Both the position numbers and the translations under genes were made by a program. Below, piece by piece: positions 15,853 through 23,984 of a DNA stretch of 64,000 bases. The notes under the pieces are model-generated. The model was not told the DNA's origin and searched no databases. It saw nothing but the letters and a program-made list of their open reading frames with translations. Position 1 is the first letter of the stretch, and every line of letters starts with the position of its first letter. Source of the stretch: Saprospiraceae bacterium (GTDB taxonomy: Bacteria; Bacteroidota; Bacteroidia; Chitinophagales; Saprospiraceae); the NCBI GenBank assembly GCA_020630435.1, contig JAHDBJ010000006.1, forward strand, positions 62,001 through 126,000, in the 5' to 3' direction.

Positions 15853-18600
15853 TTATTCTATATTAGCATTTGGTAAACACGTTTCCAGATCTTCTATAGC
15901 GGTAGAAGGAAATGGGTTACTACTAACTTGAATTTTACCATCAAAATCAATACCCAAATTGCAAAGAGGTGAAATATCGTTTATTAAATTATTATTTAGG
16001 GTAAGATGGTATAAGTTTAAAAAGTCTGCTAATAGGCTGATGTCACTTATTTTGTTGTTGTCTAAATATAATCTTCTTAGACTATTTTTTGAGTTAGCCA
16101 ATGGACTGATATTACTTATTTGATTTTCATTTAAAAAAAGATCACTCAATTTTGTTAAATTAGTCAGTGCATTTATATCACTTATCTGATTCCCAGACAA
16201 AAAGACCTGACTCAATTTTGTTAAATTAGCCAATGGATTTATATCACTTATCGAATTATAGTTTAAAACTAAGGCTTTTAATTTTGTTAAATTAGTCAAT
16301 GAACTTATGTCGCTTATTTGATTAGATGATATAGAAAGTATTTCTAGGTTTGAAAAATTTGCCAATATACTTATATCACTTATTTGGTTTCTCCTTAGAC
16401 CTAATTTTTCTAAATTAGTTAAACCAGCTAATGAGCTTATATCACTTATTTCGCCATTATAATCCAAATCTAAAACTTCCAAATTAGTTAAACTCGCCAA
16501 TGAACTTATATCACCTATTTCATTCTGACCTAAGTCTAAATTTATTAAATTAGTTAAACTCGCCAATGAACTTATATCTATTATATCGTTAGCGTGTAAA
16601 TATAAATCTTCTAAATTAATTAAACCTGCTAACGAACTTATATCAATTATGTCATTATAGCTTGAATAGAATTTCACCAATTTTGTCAAGTCAGTTAATG
16701 AACTCAAATCATTGATTTGATTTTTATTTAAAGCTAAAACTTCCAGATTAGATAAACTTGCCAATATACTTATATCACTTATTTGATTTTCATTTAGACC
16801 TAATTCTTTTAAATTAGTTAGACCAGCTAATGAGCTTATTTGACTTATTTGGTTTCTACTTAGGTCTAATTCTTTTAAATTAGTTAAACCAGCTAATAAA
16901 CTTAGATCACTTATTTCATTCATTCCTAAATCTAATATCGTTAGATTTATAAAATATTCTATTGCAGAGATATCAGAAATATTTTTGTTTCTAAGTTCTA
17001 AAACGTCTAGCAACTTAATATCTCCATACACAATTGCTCCTATTGGTTTATTAATATGGGTTCTCACAGCACTCTCAAAATTTGGATCAACAAATGGAAT
17101 CACAAAATTATCATCAATTCCTGAGGCTGAATTTCTACAATAATCAATATCAAGTATTTGGCTATTTTCTAGAAAAACTCTTGTTATTAAACTATCTTTT
17201 GTAACACTATTTGCTCCAGTGCCCGATACAACTAAAGTCGTTTCCAATTCATAATTGGACAGTTCATCAATATTGCACAAAACTCTTGTTACTTCATAAT
17301 ATCCTTCGTCATTGGTTATTCCTCCAAAGAATATATAGTCTTCAGGATTTGTCCCAACTATTGTAAAATATTTATTATTATAAGTATATTTTAAACCTGC
17401 TGAAGAATCACAATCTTCGAGTACACCACTAAACGTATAATTTCTTATTGATGTATTAGAAAGATCAATAACTAGCTCAACCATGCCAACGCTTATATCG
17501 GATTCGATCTCAAAGGATATATTACATGGAAAAACAACCTCAAAAATAAGGTTTTGAGGAGCTCGAAGTAATGTAAAAGTTCCATTTCCATCGGTATGAA
17601 CCGTTCCTAATAAATCCCTTTCTCCACTAAATATATTCACAGTTTGATTAGTAATTAATGTTCCATCTTCGTCTTTCAAGATAACATCTACATCAAAAGG
17701 TGTTTCTTTAGTATCTAGATTCCATGTAGAAAAATGGGTGACTTCTCCAATATATCGATCGCCTACTTTAGTAGCTGTTCCTGACTCTACCCACAATCCA
17801 TAAGTTTCATTAAAATGCCATAAAGGAATTGTCTTAGGTGAATCCGCAGATGCAGGAAGATCTATCTCAACTTTTTTTCCTCCTGCAATCTGCAAATTAT
17901 TTCCTAAATTATCTCGCAATTCAACGTTCAACATACCATGTGAAATAAGAGCTGTAAGTTCTCCATCTTCTTCTAAACCAACCATTGAACCAGGCATAAT
18001 TAAACCTAGATTTTCTGCGGTGGGAGCTAAATATCTAGCATATACATTCACATTTCCTTTATAAATTCCACCATCTGCCTTTATGATACTATTAGCAGGA
18101 AAGTTTAGGTTTATATCTGTATCTATAGTTAATCTTGCCCCTTGTTCTGTATCAAATTTACTTGCTGCTTTTTCATCTAATAATTGAATACTTACGGTGT
18201 TCAATGCATTAGGAGTTGGCGCAAATGTTCTTGATCCCTTCAAATAGCCTTTTTTTGAGGCTTTAATAAATGCAAATTGTTCATTCAGCATAATTTCGCC
18301 AAAAATAAATTCTCCTTTTTCATCTGTTACCACAGAAATATTTTCATATGAAACAGTAGCTCCTTCAAGCGGATGCCCTTCTTCGTCCGCAATGATCCCC
18401 CTTAAAAAAGTAGATATTTCTGAAGTGGGCAATACCTTAATGAGTTTTTCATTTTCTATTTGTGTAACTTCATTTTGATTAAACCTTATAGTGTCAGGGA
18501 TAACATCTGGAATATTATCTATTGTAACAATATCATCTTCACAAGAAATAAAAAAGAAACTTGCCAAAATCCCCCAAAAACAAACTTTCATCAATCTCAT
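15853..18600 (-). CDS. LRR lipoprotein with an N-terminal carboxypeptidase-regulatory-like domain
   Basis: A 915-residue predicted lipoprotein: MRLMKVCFWGILASFFFISC ends in a lipobox with the Cys near residue 20, followed by an acidic EDD (an export-type signal in Bacteroidota). Residues about 60-150 form a CarboxypepD_reg-like domain (GHPLEGATVSYENISVVTDE). The C-terminal third, from about 540, is a run of fifteen 21-24-residue internalin-type leucine-rich repeats with the consensus LTNLxxLxLxxNQISDISxL. The last repeat ends with a capping segment and no T9SS tail. Internalin-type LRR proteins bind partner proteins or surfaces. Being just upstream of an ECF sigma operon, it could take part in surface sensing; that is inference. 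Confidence 0.85.
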   Translation of the reverse strand: MRLMKVCFWGILASFFFISCEDDIVTIDNIPDVIPDTIRFNQNEVTQIENEKLIKVLPTSEISTFLRGIIADEEGHPLEGATVSYENISVVTDEKGEFIFGEIMLNEQFAFIKASKKGYLKGSRTFAPTPNALNTVSIQLLDEKAASKFDTEQGARLTIDTDINLNFPANSIIKADGGIYKGNVNVYARYLAPTAENLGLIMPGSMVGLEEDGELTALISHGMLNVELRDNLGNNLQIAGGKKVEIDLPASADSPKTIPLWHFNETYGLWVESGTATKVGDRYIGEVTHFSTWNLDTKETPFDVDVILKDEDGTLITNQTVNIFSGERDLLGTVHTDGNGTFTLLRAPQNLIFEVVFPCNISFEIESDISVGMVELVIDLSNTSIRNYTFSGVLEDCDSSAGLKYTYNNKYFTIVGTNPEDYIFFGGITNDEGYYEVTRVLCNIDELSNYELETTLVVSGTGANSVTKDSLITRVFLENSQILDIDYCRNSASGIDDNFVIPFVDPNFESAVRTHINKPIGAIVYGDIKLLDVLELRNKNISDISAIEYFINLTILDLGMNEISDLSLLAGLTNLKELDLSRNQISQISSLAGLTNLKELGLNENQISDISILASLSNLEVLALNKNQINDLSSLTDLTKLVKFYSSYNDIIDISSLAGLINLEDLYLHANDIIDISSLASLTNLINLDLGQNEIGDISSLASLTNLEVLDLDYNGEISDISSLAGLTNLEKLGLRRNQISDISILANFSNLEILSISSNQISDISSLTNLTKLKALVLNYNSISDINPLANLTKLSQVFLSGNQISDINALTNLTKLSDLFLNENQISNISPLANSKNSLRRLYLDNNKISDISLLADFLNLYHLTLNNNLINDISPLCNLGIDFDGKIQVSSNPFPSTAIEDLETCLPNANIE

Positions 18601-18721
18601 AATCTTAATTTTATCATTGAATAATTAAAAGATAACACATGTGTTTGCTCCCTATATCCAAGAAACGCAAAAAGGTTGCCTAGCAAATTTCATTTTATCG
18701 CCTTTTGAAAAGGCAATTGAT

Positions 18722-18757
18722 CTCGACTTTAGTTAATTAGGCTGCACTAGTAGCTAT
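18722..18757. repeat. dispersed 36-base repeat, copy B
   Basis: Ungapped partner of 13662-13697 (29 of 36 identical). Like copy A it lies in a non-coding stretch directly beside the end or start of an operon. Confidence 0.4.
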
Positions 18758-18861
18758 ATCGGCTAAAAGTTTAAAGCTATTGTGTTTACAATTATGACTG
18801 CCGCCCTTAAGAGGGTACATTGAAAAATAGTTTTTTGTCTACAAGTGCTTACGATTACTAG

Positions 18862-19011
18862 CTATTGCATCAGCAAACATAGGCTTTGTTTTTGTGCCAT
18901 GTACAAAATTTTATCCTTAACTGATTTTGTAAAAAGCTGTTCTAGCCATATTTTTACTAAATTAAAGAGTCCTTTATAAGGCCGTAGTGTATTTTTAATC
19001 AACAGATCCAT
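18862..19011 (-). CDS. possible 49-residue reading frame, unrecognised
   Basis: An ATG at 19009-19011 opens a 49-codon frame ending in TAG at 18862. The product (MDLLIKNTLRPYKGLFNLVK at its start, then IWLEQLFTKSVKDKILYMAQ) is amphipathic with no Cys pattern, signal or known motif. It may be a fragment of a lost gene or chance. Nothing around it supports expression. Confidence 0.2.
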   Translation of the reverse strand: MDLLIKNTLRPYKGLFNLVKIWLEQLFTKSVKDKILYMAQKQSLCLLMQ

Positions 19012-19276
19012 GTTGTTTTATTTACTTCAAAGTTGATAAATTCCCTTCAAGAAAGTGATTTTGCAACTACTTAGTGTTTTTTATACACTATTCTTAAATA
19101 AAAATATTTTTTTTCAAAAAAAACTGCACAAAATCAAACTACGGAAAAAATAGCTGTCACAAAATTTTTCCTTCCTTTTAAAAAAAAATCAAAATTTTCA
19201 ACTGTATAATGACAGGATTAAGAAAGAAATGCTCATAGTGTTTTAGGCATAACTAATTGGTTATTAACTCCTAATC

Positions 19277-19307
19277 TTGATTTATGAAAATAATTAGCTT
19301 AACTTTG
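19277..19307 (+). promoter_or_regulatory. Bacteroidota-type promoter for mltA
   Basis: TTG at 19277-19279, a 20-base spacer and TAACTTTG at 19300-19307, an exact match to TAnnTTTG. The mltA ATG is 32 bases downstream of the -7 box, which leaves a short leader. Confidence 0.65.
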
Positions 19308-19338
19308 CGTTATAAATTACCAAAACTTAAAAACACAG

Positions 19339-20469
19339 ATGAAAAGGTTATCTTTTATAATTATACTTTTAAACGTAGCGTATTACGCTTCGGCATTGCC
19401 TGTAAAGTTGCCCATAACTGAAACAGCAACTATAGGAAAAACAACAGGAAAAATACTGAATACCCCAAAATTAGAAAGTGTATATACACACGATGATATA
19501 AATGGCGCAGAGTTACCTCTTTTTGATCAAGCATTTTCTACGGCACTAAAGCACCAACGAAAATTACTAAAAATCCGTAGACGTGGGAACTATCATAAAG
19601 TAGGAAATATGACGATTTCTAAAAAACAATTAAAAAAGACGGTTGAAGTATTAGAAATATGGGGAAATGCTGCCTTGATTCCATTAGAAGAATATGTAGA
19701 AGTTTACCAAATAAAAGGGAAAGACTCGAAAGGAAATGTTCAGTTTACAGGATATTATGCACCAGTTATTAATGTAAATCAAACAGCTACAAGCGATTAT
19801 AAATATCCAATCTATACAAAGCCCAAAAATTGGGAAGGTACTTTTCCTACAAGGAGAGGCATAGAGAAAGAAGGGAAAATCAAAGATGAAAGTTTGATAT
19901 TGGCTTATGCCAAAAGTCCTTTAGATGTCTACTTTATGCAAATGCAAGGTTCAGGCTACGTACAATATCCAAATGGGCGTCGAGAATTATTCTCATATGG
20001 AGGTTCAAATGGACATCGAGCAAAAAGATTAAGCCACTTCATCAAGAAACAATTGAGTGGTTCTGGAGTTTCGATGAAATTGAAGACATTCTTAAAAAAA
20101 TACCCTGAACTAAAAGAAGATTTAGTGTATTCTGATCCATCATATATATTTTTTAATCGAGAATCTGCTAATAAATCTGTAAAAGGAGCTGGTCATGTTC
20201 CTTTAACAGAGGATTATTCTTTAGCCGTAGATGAAAAATATCTTCCTTTAGGAGCTTGTGTTTTAGCAAAAGTACCACAGATTGAAAAGGGGCGATTTAT
20301 CAAACATGATTTAAGATTTATGCTAGCACAAGATGTTGGCGGAGCAATTAAGGGAGCTGGTCATGTTGATTTGTATTCAGGGGTGGGAGCAAAAGGAAAA
20401 CGTAAGTCCTCGATTAATAATTATGGACAAATCTGGTTATTATTAGCCAAAAATAAAGTTGAAGCATAG
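19339..20469 (+). CDS. mltA: membrane-bound lytic murein transglycosylase A-like protein
   Basis: A 376-residue exported protein with a signal peptide (MKRLSFIIILLNVAYYASA). The MltA domain is evident from FTGYYAPVINV, YFMQMQGSGYVQYPNG and SYGGSNGH, and the C-terminal 3D domain from LPLGACVLAKV and LAQDVGGAIKGAGHVDLYSG, whose Asp corresponds to the catalytic Asp of Escherichia coli MltA. It cleaves peptidoglycan glycan strands non-hydrolytically, giving 1,6-anhydro ends. It lacks a lipobox, so it would be periplasmic rather than lipid-anchored, unlike the E. coli enzyme. It has its own promoter and terminator. Confidence 0.9.
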   Translation: MKRLSFIIILLNVAYYASALPVKLPITETATIGKTTGKILNTPKLESVYTHDDINGAELPLFDQAFSTALKHQRKLLKIRRRGNYHKVGNMTISKKQLKKTVEVLEIWGNAALIPLEEYVEVYQIKGKDSKGNVQFTGYYAPVINVNQTATSDYKYPIYTKPKNWEGTFPTRRGIEKEGKIKDESLILAYAKSPLDVYFMQMQGSGYVQYPNGRRELFSYGGSNGHRAKRLSHFIKKQLSGSGVSMKLKTFLKKYPELKEDLVYSDPSYIFFNRESANKSVKGAGHVPLTEDYSLAVDEKYLPLGACVLAKVPQIEKGRFIKHDLRFMLAQDVGGAIKGAGHVDLYSGVGAKGKRKSSINNYGQIWLLLAKNKVEA

Positions 20470-20490
20470 TGTGAGTTTTATATAGTAATA

Positions 20491-20522
20491 AAAAAAGGAC
20501 GGCGATTTAGCTGTCCTTTTTA
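20491..20522. terminator. bidirectional terminator between mltA and prfA
   Basis: Arms AAAAAGGACGGC and GCTGTCCTTTTT (one G-U pair) around a 6-base loop, with an A-run on one side and a T-run on the other. It can end mltA from the left and prfA from the right. Confidence 0.85.
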
Positions 20523-20550
20523 GTTTATATCATTTTTCTGTTTTTAAAAT

Positions 20551-21621
20551 TTATACTCCTTCACCTTCTTTCATTTTTTCTGCATTTTCTGCAACTTGGA
20601 GTGCCTCAATAATGCCAACTATATCCCCTTCCATAATTTTATCTAGGCTATATAAAGTTAACCCGATACGATGATCGGTTACCCGATTTTGAGGATAATT
20701 ATACGTACGGATTTTATCGGAACGATCTCCAGATCCTACTAGGGATTTTCGTTGATTTGCCAATTTAGACTCATGTTCACTTCGTTTCTTTTCACTAATT
20801 TTAGCAATTAGACGCTGAAGTGCAATTTCACGGTTTTTGATTTGATTTCGACTATCTTGGCTTTCTGCTACGATTCCTGTTGGAAGGTGTGTCATTCGAA
20901 CAGCAGATTCCGTCTTATTTACGTGCTGACCTCCTGCTCCACTAGCTCTATAGGTATCAATTTTCAAGTCTGCTCGATTAATATCAACATCTTCTATTTC
21001 CATCTTAGGAATGACCGCCACTGTAGCAGCAGAAGTATGTACACGACCTTGTGATTCCGTTTTAGGTACACGTTGTACCCGATGCGCTCCAGATTCAAAT
21101 TTCAATTTTCCATAAACTTCTTGACCATTCACTTCTAATACAAGCTTGTTATACCCTCCTACTGTTCCCTCATTAATGTCTAAGACATCCACCTTCCAAC
21201 CTTGTACTTCAAAAAATTTAGAATACATTCTATATAAATCACCAGCGAAAATACTGGCTTCATCCCCTCCAGTACCTGAACGAATTTCAAAAATAACGTC
21301 TTTAGAATCTTCTGGGTCTTTAGGTATCAATAGCACTTTTATTTTTTCTTCAATTGTAAGTTGCTGTGGTTCTAAATCACTCAATTCCATTTGAGCCATT
21401 TCTTTCATTTCTGGATCGTCCCCTTGCAACATCTCTTTAGCTGTCTCGATATTTCCAAGGAGTTCTTTGTATTCAAAATAAACCTCCACAATTCCTTTTA
21501 GGTCTTTGTATTCTTTGCCTATTTTTTTGAATCGGTTCATATCGGAAGCAACACTTGGATCGGAAAGTTGTTCTTCCAAATACAAATAACGCTCGTGAAT
21601 TGCTGCTAATTTATCTAACAT
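20551..21621 (-). CDS. prfA: peptide chain release factor 1
   Basis: A 356-residue class I release factor reading UAA and UAG stop codons. The catalytic motif GAGGQHVNKTESAVRMTH carries the GGQ tripeptide, and the decoding loop reads VPKTESQGRVHTSAAT, giving a PxT (PKT) anticodon tripeptide typical of RF1, not the SPF of RF2. N-terminal coiled coil and length are normal. Start ATG at 21619-21621. Monocistronic, ending at the shared terminator. Confidence 0.97.
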   Translation of the reverse strand: MLDKLAAIHERYLYLEEQLSDPSVASDMNRFKKIGKEYKDLKGIVEVYFEYKELLGNIETAKEMLQGDDPEMKEMAQMELSDLEPQQLTIEEKIKVLLIPKDPEDSKDVIFEIRSGTGGDEASIFAGDLYRMYSKFFEVQGWKVDVLDINEGTVGGYNKLVLEVNGQEVYGKLKFESGAHRVQRVPKTESQGRVHTSAATVAVIPKMEIEDVDINRADLKIDTYRASGAGGQHVNKTESAVRMTHLPTGIVAESQDSRNQIKNREIALQRLIAKISEKKRSEHESKLANQRKSLVGSGDRSDKIRTYNYPQNRVTDHRIGLTLYSLDKIMEGDIVGIIEALQVAENAEKMKEGEGV

Positions 21622-21901
21622 GATGATTTTTTTAAAAAAGTGAATGAGTAGAAATTATAATACAGGTTATGGGTTTTCTTAGGAAGAAAACAAAAAAGAC
21701 AAAGTAGCTACATGAACCAATGCATTATCATTTTGAGATGCTTATTTTAATGTTGATGTGCAAAATTAAAATTTTGCTTGAAATTTTCATCAATGTTTTA
21801 GGTTTCAAACAAAGATAATTTTAAAAATGTTCCGATTGCGTTAAAAATCGCTTACCTTCGCTATGCTTTTTTAGGATTTGTTAAAACAATAAAAATAGAA
21901 C

Positions 21902-22558
21902 ATGAAATTTTTCATCGATACGGCTAATCTAGAGCAAATCAAAGAAGCCCATGATTTGGGTATTTTGGATGGTGTTACAACGAACCCTTCTCTAATGGCA
22001 AAAGAGGGTATCACAGGAGCAGAAAATATAATTAATCATTATAAAGCAATTTGTGAAATCGTAGAGGGTGATGTTAGTGCTGAGGTTATCTCTACAGATT
22101 TTGAAGGGATGGTAAAAGAAGGAGAAGAATTAGCTGCCCTAGCTCCAAATATCGTTGTTAAAGTCCCTATGATTAAAGATGGAATAAAAGCTCTAAGTTA
22201 TTTCTCTAAAAATGGGATTTCAACCAATTGTACGCTTGTTTTTTCCGCAGCACAAGCATTATTAGCTGCAAAAGCTGGAGCGACCTATGTATCTCCATTC
22301 ATAGGGCGTGTAGATGATATTAATTGGGATGGGGTTGGATTAATTGAAGAAATAGTAGAAATATATGCAAACTATGGCTTTGAAACGGAAATCTTAGCAG
22401 CATCTATTCGTACATCTAAGCATATTAAAGACTGTGCTTTGGCAGGAGCAGATGTTGTAACTTGTCCATTACATACCATTTTAGGTTTATTAAAACACCC
22501 TCTAACAGATATTGGCTTAGAAAAATTCTTAGCTGATTATCGAAAAGGCAACACATAA
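21902..22558 (+). CDS. fsa: fructose-6-phosphate aldolase / transaldolase-like protein
   Basis: A 218-residue TIM-barrel protein of the small transaldolase subfamily (MipB/TalC). It starts [20 protein letters not shown] and has [13 protein letters not shown], the Schiff-base lysine in [29 protein letters not shown], and SPFIGRVDD. It either acts as transaldolase in the pentose phosphate pathway or as fructose-6-phosphate aldolase; family members of this length have both activities and sequence alone does not separate them. It precedes the flippase gene by 13 bases and is probably cotranscribed. Confidence 0.88.
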   Translation: MKFFIDTANLEQIKEAHDLGILDGVTTNPSLMAKEGITGAENIINHYKAICEIVEGDVSAEVISTDFEGMVKEGEELAALAPNIVVKVPMIKDGIKALSYFSKNGISTNCTLVFSAAQALLAAKAGATYVSPFIGRVDDINWDGVGLIEEIVEIYANYGFETEILAASIRTSKHIKDCALAGADVVTCPLHTILGLLKHPLTDIGLEKFLADYRKGNT

Positions 22559-22571
22559 GTAAGAGAATGCC

Positions 22572-23876
22572 TTGAAGTTCTCTTCTGATATAAGTAAAGC
22601 GACACAGTTATTCTACCTACTTCGATTTTTGGGAACAATTGGAGTAGGTATTTTACTTACTAAAAGTAGCCTTTCCCTTACGGCTATAAATCTCTACGAA
22701 ACGCTAATTTTTATTGGCTTTACGCTAACGTTTTTTTGGATAAATGGTTTATTAGAAGGAATCTTGCCGACTTACCCAAAACTAGACACACGCCACAAAA
22801 AACACTTTCTCTTTAATGTTTTCGTACTCTTTAGTGGTTTAGGATTAGTACTTTTTTTTATTTTATTGCTTGCTAAAACGTATTTAATACAAGTTCTTAC
22901 GCATCAAACTACGCTGCCCTTATATAATTATTTTGCCATATTTATTTGTCTCAACATTCCGACTTTTTTAATTGAGTATATTTATATTTTAGAAAATAAA
23001 CCTCTAGGACTTAGTCGATATAGTGTGTTCTTTTTTTTAGGGCTTGTAGCTGCTGTTTGTATCCCTCCTTTTCTAGGTTTAGGATTAAAGTGGAGCATTT
23101 ACGGATTGATTGTTTTTGCTAGTATTAAGCTCATATGGTTATTTTTTCTTTTGAAAAAATATGCTTTACCTACAACTGATTTTAAACTTTTGAGTCCGTA
23201 TTTATTGCTTTCTTTACCTTTGGTTTTACGAGGAGCGATAGGAGGAGCAGATCAAGTTATTGATGGAACAATAGTACATTGGTTTTTTAAGGAAGAAGGA
23301 GTATTTGCTATTTTTAAATACGGTGCGAGAGAGTTTCCTTTGCTTCTAGTTTTAACAGGAGCCTTAAGGACCGCTTTTATTCCTTTTTTTATAAAAATCA
23401 GTCAACAATCGCTAGCAGAGTTTCGAGCAAAAACGACACAGATTATGCATCAGGTCTTTCCAATTTGTATGGTGTTACTTTGGACGAGTACTTTTTTATT
23501 CCCAATTATTTTTAATGCTGATTTTAAGGAAAGTGCCTCTATTTTTAATGTTTTTTTATTAATAGGACTTAGTCGGATCTTACTCCCTTCCGTTTTTTTT
23601 ATTGCTCAAAAAGATACGACTGTGCTTGTTTATATTTCTATAGCCGAACTCCTATTAAATTTTATTTTAAGTATCTTGTTTATACCGATATTTGGTCTGG
23701 TAGGTGTAGCTTATGCAACTTTAATTGCTTATTTTTTTGAAAAGGTTATTAGTATTTTTTTTGTACAAAAAAAATATAATATTCGATTAAAAGAATACTT
23801 AAACTTGAGTGTATATGGAATTTATGTAGCAATTATATCATTGAGTTATTTTCTTCAAGTTTTTCAAGTTTTCTAA
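22572..23876 (+). CDS. MOP-superfamily polysaccharide flippase (Wzx-like)
   Basis: A 434-residue integral membrane protein with about 12 hydrophobic helices covering almost the whole length (for example LYNYFAIFICLNIPTFLIEY and LLSLPLVLRGAIGGADQVID). The pattern and charged loops fit the oligosaccharide flippases that move lipid-linked sugar units across the inner membrane. No glycosyltransferase cluster is adjacent, so the cargo is unknown. The first usable start is TTG at 22572, directly before KFSSDISKATQLFYLLRFLG; the ATG at 22567 is followed by a stop after one codon. Confidence 0.75.
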   Translation: MKFSSDISKATQLFYLLRFLGTIGVGILLTKSSLSLTAINLYETLIFIGFTLTFFWINGLLEGILPTYPKLDTRHKKHFLFNVFVLFSGLGLVLFFILLLAKTYLIQVLTHQTTLPLYNYFAIFICLNIPTFLIEYIYILENKPLGLSRYSVFFFLGLVAAVCIPPFLGLGLKWSIYGLIVFASIKLIWLFFLLKKYALPTTDFKLLSPYLLLSLPLVLRGAIGGADQVIDGTIVHWFFKEEGVFAIFKYGAREFPLLLVLTGALRTAFIPFFIKISQQSLAEFRAKTTQIMHQVFPICMVLLWTSTFLFPIIFNADFKESASIFNVFLLIGLSRILLPSVFFIAQKDTTVLVYISIAELLLNFILSILFIPIFGLVGVAYATLIAYFFEKVISIFFVQKKYNIRLKEYLNLSVYGIYVAIISLSYFLQVFQVF

Positions 23877-23915
23877 ATTTCAGGGCGGTACAAGGATATT
23901 TTATAAAATTAAAAA

Positions 23916-23941
23916 CCCGAACCTTAAAATTAAGATTCGGG
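23916..23941 (-). terminator. terminator of the BspA/FnIII surface protein gene
   Basis: Arms CCCGAA plus CTTAA and TTAAG plus TTCGGG with one unpaired base each side and a 2-base loop. On the minus strand it follows the stop at 23985 and is followed by TTTTTT. Confidence 0.85.
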
Positions 23942-23984
23942 AAAGATTTACATAAAAACACCTATATAAATTTGCTATAACTAT

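Larger units (their letters stand above)
18601..19338. other. 738-base gene-poor region
   Basis: It holds repeat copy B (18722-18757), a weak 49-codon minus reading frame (18862-19011), a TGTCACAA motif at 19155-19162 and the mltA promoter at 19277-19307. The sequence between about 18700 and 18950 has higher GC than the flanks and looks like decayed coding or mobile DNA, but no transposase or other family can be read in any frame. Confidence 0.5.

Noticed and set aside
15900-17000. Regular 66-base repetition that could look like a CRISPR or tandem array
   Set aside because: It is the DNA of the fifteen leucine-rich repeats; repeats are in frame and not separated by unique spacers.
18601-19338. 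Possible insertion-sequence remnant
   Set aside because: No terminal inverted repeats, target duplication or transposase motif could be found; only a weak 49-codon frame exists.
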